Position numbers and translations under genes: made by a program. Positions 23,421-35,429 of a stretch of 64,000 nucleotides of DNA are shown here, piece by piece. The DNA is from Serripes groenlandicus. Its lineage: Eukaryota > Mollusca > Bivalvia > Cardiida > Cardiidae. The number at the start of each line of letters is the position of its first letter. Positions within the stretch are counted from its first letter, which is position 1. The notes under the pieces are model-generated. The model ran no database searches. It worked only from the letters and a program-made list of their open reading frames with translations, and was not told the DNA's origin. Location of the stretch: contig JASEVX010000003.1 in the NCBI GenBank assembly GCA_031761405.1, forward strand, positions 67,331,756 through 67,395,755. The letters are read 5' to 3'.

Positions 23421-23564
23421 ATGCCTTGCTATAAGCGAGACATAGTTCTCACACTGACTGTTGTGTGTTTGCGTGACCGTCAGTGCATGCATGTGTTAAC
23501 GCGCCCGTCAGACCTTTATATGCGATGTATACGTGTCACTATATGGGACGATGTATCGTGTTAA
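23421..23564 (+). CDS. Small ORF (47 residues) downstream of the TATA block, copy 1
   Basis: ATG 107 bases after the TATA box; begins 'MPCYKRDIVLTLTVVC' and ends 'IWDDVSC'. The N terminus is mildly signal-peptide-like and it has five Cys. It is unchanged in copy 2 (35754-35897), but the copies are too young for this to prove constraint. It may be non-coding or a first exon. Confidence 0.2.
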   Translation: MPCYKRDIVLTLTVVCLRDRQCMHVLTRPSDLYMRCIRVTIWDDVSC

Positions 23565-23610
23565 ATATCCAAAACTGAAGTACAACGTTCAAGGTCACAA
23601 TTCAATGTCA

Positions 23611-24345
23611 AATGTAAGCATGGCATATTTGATATCAGAAAATGTATTTCTTGATATCAGAAAATCGTCAGTATTTTTTGATATCAGAAAAAAGATTATT
23701 TGATATCAGAAAATGGATTTCTTGACATCAAAAAATGATTTTCTGATATCAATAAATGGAATTATGGATATCAAGAAATATAAACGATTTTCTGATATCA
23801 AGAAATCAAATTCTTGATATAAAAAAAATCGAATTTTTGATATAAAAAAATACTGACGATTTTCTTATATCAAGAAATACATTTTCTGATATCAAATATT
23901 AATTTTCTGATATCAAGAATTCGAATTCTTGATATCAGAAAATCATTTACATTTCTTGATATCAGAAATTCCATTTATTGATATCAGAAAATCTATTTTC
24001 TAATATAAAAAAATACTGACGATTTTCTGATATCAAGAAATACATTTTCTGATATCAAATATTCATTTTCTGATATCAGGAATTTGAATTCTTGATATCA
24101 GAAAATCATCTGATAAGGAAAAATAGAGCATATTTTTTGATATTTTTTGATATCAGGAATTCGATTTTTTGATATCAGAATTTTTTTCGAATTCCTGATA
24201 TTAAAAGATAGATTTTCTGATATCTAATAATGCATTTTTGATATCAGAAAATCTATTTTTTGATATCAGAAAATACTCTTCATTCTTGATATCAAGAAAT
24301 CCATTTTCTGATATCAAAAAATCGAATTCCTGATATAAAAAAATA
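23611..24345. repeat. GATATC-centred short palindrome array, copy 1
   Basis: Dozens of irregularly spaced variants of 'TTTTCTGATATCAAGAAAT' in both orientations, separated by AT-rich linkers. The core GATATC is itself palindromic and the arms TTTCT/AGAAA extend it. No fixed period, so not a simple minisatellite. Copy 2 keeps only about 290 bp of it. Confidence 0.9.
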
Positions 24346-24599
24346 AGGAATAAATAGTAAAACGGCGCCTCATAGAAATCAGCCCAGCACTTTCAGAGAA
24401 GAAGAATTTCAAATATACAGTTCATTTTAGCCCTTAACGGATACCGACTTTCTGTCGATTTATTTCAATATGTCAGTCTGGTTTAAACATATTTTGTAGA
24501 AGGTCACATAACAAACCAATCTTCCAAATTATTTTAACTCAGAAAAGCAGTTTGAGAAGAAATGCACGTTTTGTCATTTTATCCCAGTTCTGATGTCGC

Positions 24600-26235
24600 A
24601 GCAACCAGAGTTCTACATATATAATAATTAAATTGTTTGAACAAGATTAGAAGCGGGGCACTAACGGAACAATAGACAGTCGATCCAGTGGTTTAATAGG
24701 AAATGCTGTTTAAAGAAAAAAATGACGACGGATACAGGGATATGACAGCGGCTCACCGACTGAGTTTTCGTTTAATATTTTTTTGGGAAAACCCCGTATA
24801 TATATATATATATAGCCTCTCTATAACAAACACATCATTGTATATGAACATAATGCTATTATTAGAAACGGTTTTTAACAAGTGTATATAATGATTTACG
24901 ACGTCGAACGCTGATTTGGCATCTAGAAATATATAGTTGCAAGACGAGTTGGTATCGCTGTTAATTATGGCTGTTTCTTCTATAATTAACGCCGCATGTA
25001 GTGGGGATGTGCCCGATGCGAACCCTCTTTTGAAAGCACTCTTTGACTCTTCAAAGGTCTTTGCTATTCGATATTTTAGTACAGATTATATTATGTTTTC
25101 AAGCACTGGTAAACTGTGATGCCTCTATAGTTTGTTGAATCTGATTGTTTACCTATATTCTTGAAAACCGGTGAGAGAAGTCCAATCTTCAGATTGTGTG
25201 GCACAGCACCTGATGAAAATATATTGTTTATAATTTATTAAATGGCTTTTTAAAGTGTTTCTCTGCCGTAGATGTAGTGTTCAACAGTTAAGTTATAAAC
25301 GTAAGTTGATTTACCTTTGTTTAGATTTTCCATATCTTTTTGCAGGTCTGCCAGAGTGACTGGTGGAACGTCTTGTGCAGCCGCCATACCTTTCAGATGT
25401 TCGACTTCAGCATTAACAAATTGATGATAACATTCGTCATATATTTCATTCGAAGAATGTTCTGCTAGGGCTTTGAAATGTGCTTTTAATCCAGCGATAA
25501 TATGTTCACAGTCGGAGTATATAGTACTGCCCACAAATAAGTCATTATTAAAGATGTTTTTTCAGGATTTCGAGTTCTCTTCGACGTGCCTGCTCTTGTC
25601 TAATATCGAGGGCTTGGCGTGAAACGGTTATAACTAAAATTCTATTTTGAAAACCCTGGTTTAGGGGCAATTTTGACCCCTTTGTAAACAATGCAAATTT
25701 AGGTGACATTGCTCAGAACGAGCAATGGCACCTAAATTTCCATTGTTTACCAAGAAAAAATTATTTAACGATTTTAAAGACTTTATGGTGAGGTGATAAA
25801 CCTTGGTAACAAATACCAATTTTAGTTACAACCGTTTCACGCCAAGCCCTCGATATGTTGTCTAAATTGTTTTTTCTTAAGTTTTCGTTCTACACATAAT
25901 TGATTTTCTGGATCATTAGGATTTCCTACGAATGTCCAATTGTTCACTGATGATCGAAGTCTATACATGGATTCAGCAATTTTGGTTTTCTAAACAGCTA
26001 ATTTTGGGTTCGATTTTAATGTTTTTCTTCTTCTTGGGACACAGTTAGTGGCTACTGTTACCAAGCTATTGTGTATTACTATTATATTGTATTCTGTGTT
26101 TTTGTCATCACTTTTGATGTTAGTTGTAGTTTTTGAGATTTCATTTCCGACTTGAGTGTCAAATCGCCAGACCCAGCTCAAAATTTCATTTATAAATTCG
26201 TCTTCTAAAACAACATGTACGTGGTGAAAAGAGGA
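24600..26235 (-). pseudogene. LINE (non-LTR retrotransposon) ORF2 remnant, copy 1
   Basis: Read on the - strand from about 26235 downward: a linker segment with 'EILSWVWRFDTQVGNEIS' and 'NCVPRRRKTLKSNPKL'; after the inserted MITE, 'STIYSDCEHIIAGLKAHF' and 'LNKGKSTYVYNLTVEHYIYG'; then 'GLLSPVFKN', 'NYRGITV', and RT motif A 'FLDAKSAFDVV' near 24890-24930. The order fits an endonuclease/RT linker followed by the RT domain of a LINE. Stops and a 61-bp deletion near 25562 (relative to copy 2) disable it. It ends about 240 bases upstream of the CCT6 exon 1 copy, antisense to it. Confidence 0.8.
25603..25857. mobile_element. Foldback MITE inside the LINE, orientation 1
   Basis: Terminal inverted repeats 'ATATCGAGGGCTTGGCGTG' extend to about 39 bases. 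A 7-bp target duplication TTGTCTA flanks it (25596-25602 and 25858-25864). The interior contains another palindrome around 'GACATTGCTCAGAACGAGCA'. In copy 2 the same insertion has its interior in the opposite orientation. Confidence 0.9.
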
Positions 26236-26447
26236 ATGTCATGGTACATTCACTACTATCATACATATTCATCAAACTGATTTTATGTATGCGTATGTAA
26301 TCCAATTGTATTTAGCTATTACTTAAAAGTCGAATGCCGTTTTGAAATCTACAAAACAATAATCAAAGATAGACGACTTAATCAAAGATAGACGACTTTA
26401 CGTTTTTCCGCTACATGAAGTATATTATGTTTCACCTATACCATTTC

Positions 26448-26456
26448 ACCGGAAGT
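26448..26456 (+). promoter_or_regulatory. ETS/GABP-type site, CCT6 promoter copy 1
   Basis: ACCGGAAGT, 19 bases before the ATG. This is the consensus ETS-factor site common in TATA-less housekeeping promoters. It is retained although the gene copy behind it is broken. Confidence 0.5.
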
Positions 26457-26475
26457 TACATGCGAGAGAGAGAAC

Positions 26476-28128
26476 ATGTCTGCGATAAAACAACTCAACC
26501 CAAAAGCTGAAGTTGCTAGGGCCGCACAGGCTCTAGCTGTTAATATTTCAGCAGCAAAAGGTCTCCAGGATGTCTTAAAGTCAAACCTTGGTCCAAAAGG
26601 AACTTTGAAAATGTAAGTAATCTTGTATATACTAAATTTTCTAATAATTTTCCTTGCTGGAACGTTCCAGAACACGTGCAAGATCTGACATGAAGGCATC
26701 TGTCTTTTACCTCTTCCTATTTATGTTTAATTGAGTTCGATTGTGTTGAGTGTTGAATTACATTGACCGACTGTTTTCTTGTGTGTTGAATCTTAATGTC
26801 TCGAATAAACATTTAAACATTGGGCCATTTACTCGACTGGGGTAGAGTCGCTCATGAATATGGCGTCTTAACAACCGGCTCACTACCCTTTTGTTGTCTT
26901 TTACTAATAAGTGACCACCGTCACTAGGTTGACTATTCTGTCACTTTTTAGGGTGTGCATTTATGCATACAATAAAAATAAATAAGAATTAAAATAGTTG
27001 TGCCGTACATTACAAATGCAACTGAAACCAAGACAGTCGACTTTCTTTCATGTATAAAATAATAAATGACAAGGTTGCTCTGGGTTGAATTTTTCTTTCG
27101 CCACATTGAAATAAAGTTCTCCACTTTTAATTTTTAGGAGCCATTCATTTTTGCCACTTTTGATAAATATTTTAGCCATTTCTGGAGGTTTCAAACTCAT
27201 TTTTGTCATTGACAACAAGCATAGTTTCCAACAAATATTTATATGCAATCTCATCAATGGGTCCACTAATTGTTTGAACTCACCCATAATTAAATAGATT
27301 TTTCCCAATCAAAAATGACAAACTTACATTGTCATTAAATCATGAAAGGTCTACGTCGATCGTCGAAACCTACTTCAAAAAGCGTGCCGATATATTTAAT
27401 CTATTGCCAATTATTATATGTATGGCCTTTAACATATCGCTCAGAGTTGTTGTTCAGTCGGATTAAAAGGCTGAATTAACACTTCACAACAATAAAACAA
27501 GTGTGAAATATACGGACTGTCAAAATGATAAAACGGGTGTCGTAAAAATTTCGTGAAGTGGTCACTGGTCCACGCCATTGAATCAAATAGCGGTGCATTA
27601 TCTTAGATTAACGGAAACAGTCAGTGTATATCGTAAATTGATATCCAAAACAAGTAAAAAACTAAGCCACTTTAAAATAATCTTCGCATTTCGCGAGAGT
27701 GGCGAACGACAGTGCGGGCCCTGACCTACAGCAAACCATTAATTTAGGAAAATAAAAGTTTGATAATGATACAGAGAACATTCTATATTTCATAATCATG
27801 TATTCTGATTTCCTTGATACTATGCATTTTATGATTTGAAAACAGACAAGATTTTATGATAGCTATCAAAGCAGGCAAACAGTTTACAAACTAATTTTTA
27901 AAAAAATGACTTTCATTCGTGTGTGATTAATGTATGTATCCAGTCATGTTCTCAACCATTGTAAAGCATTATTTCGAATTATATTTATAACAGCAAATCC
28001 AGCACCCAACTGCTTCTCTGATTGCCAGAGTTGCCACAGCCCAAGACGACATCACTGGAGATGGCACCACATCTAACGTCCTCATTATTGGAGAGCTTCT
28101 CAAACAGGCAGACTTGTACATCTCAGAG
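26476..28128 (+). pseudogene. CCT6: CCT6 5' fragment (exons 1 and 3 only), duplicated and broken
   Basis: Exon 1 (26476-26612) and exon 3 (27994-28128) each differ from the working copy by only one silent change. Exon 2 is absent: relative to copy 2, 422 bases (39796-40217) are missing at 27079/27080, with TGCT at both break points. Splicing exon 1 to exon 3 shifts the frame and reaches TGA after about ten codons. Exons 4-12 are not present before the next unit. Promoter sequence and splice sites look intact, so it may still be transcribed. Confidence 0.93.
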
Positions 28129-28609
28129 GTAATACTTTTATGTTATGTTTGTGTTGTTTATATATTTAATCAAAGTGGTAATAAATTCAGAAAAGATAAC
28201 ATCTGATAAACCAAATCGTCTATACCAAAAAAGTTTTGTCTTTGGGAATTGGTATTCCTGTATATATTTCTTTTCTGGTACGGACACCAAGATCTGCTCC
28301 CATGTATGTGTTATTACAGTATTTCATGTCATGAACATAATAAATAAGTTTGCAAATAAGCATTTCTTCTCAGATTTTGTTTTGTCTGCCTTGGCAGGGT
28401 GACACATGGAGGATAAATGGGGGATACATTATGGCGCCTGTCTTTGTCAAACTTTGAATGCTCTTGTTCATTAGTCCTTTTTCCGCATACAACAAATCTG
28501 CAGGTTACAATATATACTATGTATTTTCACTGACTCAAGTTAGTTTTTAATATACGTATATTCAATCAGATCAAACGTCGCTTTAAACGTGGTTCTAATG
28601 TACTTTCAG

Positions 28610-29285
28610 TGTCGTGTGTAGGGTTACAATCCGATTTTACCCGTTCGACATCCAGACCTGTACGCTGACCTACTCTATAGCAGATGAGGACAACAATACG
28701 ATCAATTTTAAACATGACGGCGAAGTGGATCTATCCGAGTACATTGAAAAAGCCGAGTGGAAATTAATCACATTAACAGCAGAGAGAAAACTGGTGAATA
28801 ACGTATACGTCGTCAATTTCCATTTCAACGTTGAAAGACGTGGCGGTTTTGCCATGTTCACGCTGGTCGTCCCGGTTCTTTTGTTGGCAATGTTAAGCGG
28901 CGCAACATTTCTCATACCGATTGAGTCAGGAGAGAAGTGTAGTTTCTCCGTGACAATCTTTCTAGCCTACGGGATCTTTGAAACGGTTGTCATAGATACA
29001 CTACCCCCTAATTCTCTCGATATCTCCTATTTCATCATCTACCTAACGTCTTTGCTCACTATAAGTGTCTTACTCACGTTCTACACAATCCTCCAGGCTT
29101 ATATCGTCGAGACCATGGGAGACAAGGTGTTCAAATGTTTGTCAGGTACAAACAGTGGTTCACTTACATGGGGTTTGTTCTTACAGAAACTTGACACATA
29201 TGTGTTTGTTTTGTTTCTAGTGTTAGTTGTTGGATTCACATCCATCTTCTTCGCTGTGATGTCAGAGAAATTTAATTTTATTTAG
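28610..29285 (+). CDS. Orphan copy of the channel's terminal exon, open throughout
   Basis: Same length (676 bases), acceptor and stop position as 16062-16737, with no frameshift. It encodes the Cys-loop and all four membrane segments. Differences seen by eye: Ser/Thr, Phe/Ser (after the Cys-loop), Asn/Lys, Glu/Thr, Lys/Tyr (after M3) and three at the C terminus (DIM versus NFI), alongside a similar number of silent changes. There is no signal peptide or first half of the ligand-binding domain upstream. It could serve only as an alternative last exon reached from 15011, or be a decaying fragment. Confidence 0.75.
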
Positions 29286-32200
29286 TATGAGACTTCTATG
29301 TTAAGATACCAACCTTATGGTCATGAAGATTGAAATGCATAGACTTATTTAATTGGTTTGGTATTCATAATTTATTTTATTTGACATGTATGTGTTTTAC
29401 TTTTTAATAGGCAAATCGAATTTATAGCCACACACTCCAGCAATTTCGAAAGCTTATACCACTTTTTCGTTTAGCTACTTCCATTAAACAGGTCACAAGA
29501 ATAAGCTCGAACAGTTTAAACCGTCAATTGAAATGAAACGCTCGACCTAAACTTCGCTCGCTCGTATGTAAATATGATGACTGCCCAATACAGTTCGGCT
29601 TAGATTGACCTTTGCGACAGCCAATCAAATAGTCGCATATCATATCGTTCGATATAAACAGGTATGATAAACCATATAAACAAACGAGATAAGAAAGCGG
29701 TGATTGTCGAGAACCGAGCGTTGGTTGTATCGTGCAATACCATTGGACAAGTAAGCTGATGACGTGCTTATGAGTATTTAAGTGGATAGGGGCAATATGA
29801 GACTAGCTTTTATGCGCTGTCATCAGATCCAATATACGTACAGCGAAGTTTTTTGTCTTATTTCAGTAAGATTGACCATATGGTTAAGTGGAATCGAACT
29901 CCCCTAATTCATGTTCAAGCTCCTTGTACACAAATTGTCATTGTCCGAAACACTATATAATGCGCTCTGAATATGAATTCACTAACCAGGGCACGTATTC
30001 ACCAAACTTTCAAATCCCAATTTCGCTTTTTGGATTCCCCAAGATTTAAATTTAGTCGTTTTCATCAATGCGTTTTAAACCCGTCTCAATTTAGTCCAGT
30101 TTGTAAATGTCGTAAGCCCGAATTATTATAAGAGCTAAAATAAAAGTCAGTACTATTTATCCTATAGCCTATTTATAGATTTTCATGTTAATCACAACTT
30201 CACATAACTAGCATCTCCATTTGTCATACCACCTCGCTCTTCATTTGCTTTGTTTTAATAATCGACCTTTTATGTTCAGTATAATATCTCCCTAGTGTTG
30301 CGTGACGAAAACTCCGTCAGTCGCTTTTCTTGTAGTTCGTTTTTGTCCTATTCGATCATCTGTTATTTTCATTCATTTATGCCTTTTGTTTTTCACAAAT
30401 ATCGCTGAAAGTTTCGTCTATGATTGCACATATTTTATTTAAAGATAACTTTGAGTAGAAAGTATTTTTTCCACCTATTTTCCACCCAAATCATTGGTCC
30501 AACTAACATATCGAAGCGCTAGCTTTGAGCTGACACCATGTTTTCAATTTAGTCCGATAAATTTACCACGCCCCAAAGTAAATTAAATCCTGAGTCCGAA
30601 GATCCTAAGATTTAGTTCGATTTTTAATTTAGTCGGGTTGGTGAATACGGACTAAATCTCGAAAACGTATTTGAGTCCGAAAATTTAGTCTCAAGTCCGA
30701 AAATCGAACCGAAAAAGTCCGAGTAACAGTTGTAAATCAAAGTACTTAAATTACTAGTAGGACGGTTGTGTTAGTATTCGTACATGACGGTCAGACAGGC
30801 GGTTGCACGTGTATGTACATAAGAGGTCACTGAAACAAATCAAATGAGTACTTTGTTAACGGTCTTAAGTCATTAAATACCTAATCGTCATGACATTTGG
30901 TCAGAGTGTTTGTGTGGATTATATCAGTTCCAAGAGAAACCTTATTGATACTATAGAAGTTACATTTTAAAGCAAATAATCATGTGAATTAGTCTAAGTA
31001 ATTATTTGTCTTGTCAAAATCAAACAGAATGCTTGTTCTTACGGTTGAATTGAAGTCACCTTTGATCATAAATTCGTCCCAGGAGAGCCATATAGTAACA
31101 TATTGCCGTTCTTGTTTAATCTTTAAATGGCATATGCCAAAATTCATTATTCTTTTTAAAAAGATCGCCATATTGTTTTATTTCAGCTCATCTGAGCACG
31201 AACTGCGGGTTGAGCTAATGTGATCACTCACCGTCTGGCGTCGTTGTCGTATGTCAGCCAGTCCCTTAACATCTTCCTACAAACAACTTCTTCTCCTAAA
31301 CCAACGAAGCAAATAAAAATAATCTGAGGAATCCTCTTTCCATGTAGAACATTTGTTGCTGCGGCATTAAAATAGGGAACTTGCCAGAATTTTAAAAATC
31401 TTCTTTGGAAGATAGTGTTCATTGAGTGACTCTCTACCAAGATTGTTCAAATTATACCAATGAATTGAAAAACATAGCCGCCAGGGGACAGTGCTTGTTT
31501 TTCTTAAATATGTATAGTAAAGAATTAAAAAATCTTAGTATAATATGTCCGATTTGCTGATACTGAAGGCTCTGACAATGCTGATACTGACGGTTCTGCG
31601 TAGGCTTATACTGTAGGCTATTACTAAACTGATACTGATACTGAAGGCTCTGACCATTTTGTTACTACAGGCTCTAGCCCGACTCATATTGATACTGATG
31701 TCTCTGACATTAATTTACACATACCAAAACAACTACCCTGCCAGTTATTTCAGTGCTTTTATCCATGATCCGTTTGGCGTGAACATTTACTACGCTTAGA
31801 ATTATTTGTTTCGGCGGAGCTGCTTGTGTTATTAGAAATATAGTTTATTAATTGTGTAATTTGTCGACGACCTTCCCGAAAATGGTATAAGAGTAATCGA
31901 ATATCGTTTCCGTTACAGAAGAGAAGTTAATTTTAAATATTTAAGTTAATTAATCGTTTCCATCTGTTTTCGTGAACGAAATAATAAATTATATTCCTCG
32001 TAAACAATCAGGAGGACGTTTTTCTGTACAATGGTGGTACTGGGTCCGTTTGAGTTAACGATTTCAGTTACGAATCAGCCGAAAACAAGTAGAAACCAAA
32101 AACAGATTACAACCATTCATTCTGCTTTAACATCCCCTTGAATTGACCTTTTAAGATTGTATAATTTCTAACTCGTGACAATAGTATCGACGCGATATGG

Positions 32201-34799
32201 AAGCCGAACGTGAAAACCCCTTCTGATTTGTTATTTTTAAATTTCTTTGGTGATGTAAATATTTACTTAATAAACGTACTGTTCATAATCTTGTTATTCG
32301 TGGTCATTTAACTTGTTTAATGTTTTATCTTTGCGCATTTAAAACAATGTGCGAAGAGCACACAACCTATAAATGCGTTTTCCGTTCAAATGTCTCGATG
32401 TGTAGAAATCGTTATTCACATTTTAGACATGTTCTTAAATGATCGAATCTAAAATTTAGAGGGTAAAACAATAGCACGTCCGTACTTACATACGCCAATT
32501 TAAAGCATTCTTACGGCGTCTTGCAGTCTTTCTTATGGAATCCAGAGGTTGTTTTATGAACACTTGAACATAATTTGATTTCTTTCTAGGACGTCCAACG
32601 TTATGGTTGTTTTCTTCGTATGGTTTAAATTAAAAATCCAATACGTTAGTGACGTAATTAAGGCGGTACATTATAACCGTTCAGACTGCTCCTTATTAGT
32701 CACAATGGCAAATGACTCAATGTAAACTGAATTCGACAATCTCCGTAAATACTAGAACATAGTCGTACTTTTCCGTTCCACTTCTTGGAGAATGATGATG
32801 ATATTAACCTTTCATATTTCACCTCTCGGCGCATTAATTTCTAAGCAGTTGTTCAACTTATATTGGAATACTCACTCCTTAAGCTTTTCACTGATGCTCA
32901 AACAACATTATAATGATTTTTGGGGGGTGATCTTAACCTTTTAAATGGAGTTTTGTTCAATCCATGATGAACTATTTTCCCGCGCAGTCTCACCCTAAAA
33001 TGCCTTGTATGTTTACAGCAATTGGCAGGCTGCCAACTCTGGAAAAAAAGGTTTATCTACTATGACCAGGGGATAAAGCCCGAGACCAAACAACCAGAAA
33101 TGTTCAACATAAAATATCGAGTGTCCTTTGAGAAGAAACGCTTCAGGTGTCCCTAGAAAGAAACGGTACCTTCTGCAGGTTTCGTTAACAAGGCATTTCC
33201 TGTTTCGGCATACCTGAAAGAACATGCACACGTTGGTCATTTTAATTGTTAATAAAATTGCCTACCTTTTGTAAAGAAATCGAATGAATCTTCAAACCGA
33301 TTAAATTTGCATGTAGGATATACGAATGCATGAAAGTGGTCCGAAACAGTTTCTAAAAACGAAATGAAGGTGCAACAAACAGGGTACAGCTTTAACAGGA
33401 GAAATGTTTTGTAGATGTTATTTGAAAATTTGCATTGAATTCGTATGTAAATTACATATGGTGATTGCTGAAACTGTACAGATACGATGAATGTGTTTCT
33501 TAACCAATCATTGAGGACTTAGCAATTTTAACAGAAATCCAATACAGAAGGTTACTTATCCTTCACTCAGATGTGTTGTCCATATATATTTGTCGATAAA
33601 AGCGTTGAGAAATGGAGACTAAATTTGTCAGAAATTGGATAACATTTTGATACTTTTCTTTCCTAGGATCACTTTACTTGATGTAGTTGTTCCCAGGTAA
33701 AGAAATGGCTATCACATTATTATTTTTATTTAATTTTGATCAATCATATTTGATGGTTAGTTAAATTTAAGAAAAACATTTAGAGATTGAGTGTCCGTTG
33801 AGATTAAGCGCTTCAGGTGAAAGAAACGGTACCTTCTGCAAGTTTCGTTAACAAGGCATTTCCTAGGTCAAGCGCTGCCTCGAACCTATAACTTCCCAGT
33901 TGTAGTTGACACCATCAAATGATTATGAAGATAGATGATAGTTACAGAACCAGACCTGTGGTAATCATAATATGTTGACCTCAACTGTATTCAATTGTAA
34001 TCTGATTACATCACTAAAGTAATTGCAATGTTATGATTACAGTAGAATAAAGAAGTCATTTGTAATGATTACATGTTTTAGCAAAGAATTTGTAATATTA
34101 TCATTACAATTTTACAAGTCTGTTCAGAACTAACTGGTTCGCCTGGTGCTGTAGTAGTGGTGAGACAAAATAGTTCATCATGCATTCAACAAAACTGCAA
34201 TTTAAAAAAAAAGGTTAAGTTTCCCCCAACAAAATAATTATTGGAAGCCGCCAGGAAAATATTTAGACCACATATCGGGATTTCTCTTTGTCCTTACTAA
34301 GTACATTAATTTAAGGTAATTACTTTTAAAACATCCCTTTTACACTCTATATACATGTGTGAGTTTTACAAACTAACAACAAAAAACAACGGCCAGTATA
34401 TTAATTGAATGATCAGTGAAAAACTTAAGGCGTGAGTACTCCAATGTAAGACAACAAATGCTTAGAAATTAATGCGCAGAGGTCAAATATGGAAGCTTAT
34501 GGAAAAATAAATTGTTAACAAAGATGGCGCGTGAAAAATGCAGTGGCGGATTTACCAGGGGGACCCGTAGTGCCCGTGCGACGAAAAATAAATGGTAAAC
34601 GATCCCAGCTCCACTATATCTTTGAACTTTTACTTTTGCTTTGTTATATTACCCAAAGAAACCCATCACATGGCGATTCAATTTATCTATCTATTTTTTT
34701 TTAATATATAAACTTTGGAAATTAATACGCTGATTAATCTCGAGTCCGTTTCCAGTCCTGGTCATTTCACAAGTACTGAAACAGCAGGCGTTTCAGGAA
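29286..34799. other. Copy 2 counterpart of 16738-22459
   Basis: Same repeats in the same order: interspersed repeat (about 29534-29790), foldback element (about 29994-30660), CTGATACTG repeat (about 31553-31712) and 87-bp direct repeats (33117-33204, about 33788-33866). A stretch of about 145 bp and a 79-bp stretch of copy 1 are missing near 32078 and 34160. No gene recognised. Confidence 0.55.
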
Positions 34800-35350
34800 G
34801 CTGCGGCTATTTTTGAATTCGTCGTCATAGTACCTACTATACCGGTTTATGTAGCCGACAGACACGCCGTTACAACAACCCCGATGATATTCCGGAGGAA
34901 TATTGTAAGCCTGTTATAACTCCCATTCTTGGATCATGTGCTCCAAGAATTCTTCAAACGATTTACCTCACTTCAGCAGCGGGCTACTACGACATTCTTA
35001 CTCTTACCGCCGGTGGATGTAGCACTTAACGACGAGTCGGTAAACTTTATCAGCGAAGACCTGCCATCGGACGATACACTCAGGGTGTAAATCGAGTGCT
35101 GGAGGAATAAATGGGGTGGTGTATAACCCTTATATTACCGACCAGTCAACCATTGACGACTTAATTAAGGAATGTGATTCGAATGTCCACATAATTCGTT
35201 GGATAGCGATCCCATTTATGATGACAAGTTGCGAGTTCGAAGAAAGAATTTCAACAATCCCACTGAAGATCATCAAAATGCTTACAGGAATGTGCCTTAT
35301 GTCTGCACATAGATATATGGATATCTACCTGTATGTTTTCAAAAGTCTTC
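34800..35350 (+). pseudogene. hAT-family transposase remnant, copy 2
   Basis: Duplicate of 22460-23015 with the same frame breaks, so it was already dead before the duplication. Longest open piece 35116-35394. Confidence 0.7.
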
Positions 35351-35429
35351 TGCTGCAGATTCATATTGTTTTCAAAAGCATATTTATGAATTAAAAATGT
35401 AGCCTACCTAGTATCACTTACGACCAGAA

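Larger units (their letters stand above)
15957..28504. repeat. Tandem segmental duplication, copy 1
   Basis: The sequence from 'TTACAATATATACTATG' at 15957 to '...CAACAAATCTGCAGG' at 28504 is repeated immediately downstream with few substitutions per line. It contains the channel's last exon (in use), degraded hAT and LINE remnants, and CCT6 exons 1 and 3 (exon 2 deleted). Stretches present here but missing in copy 2: about 19531-19675, 21748-21826 and about 23912-24590. Confidence 0.95.
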
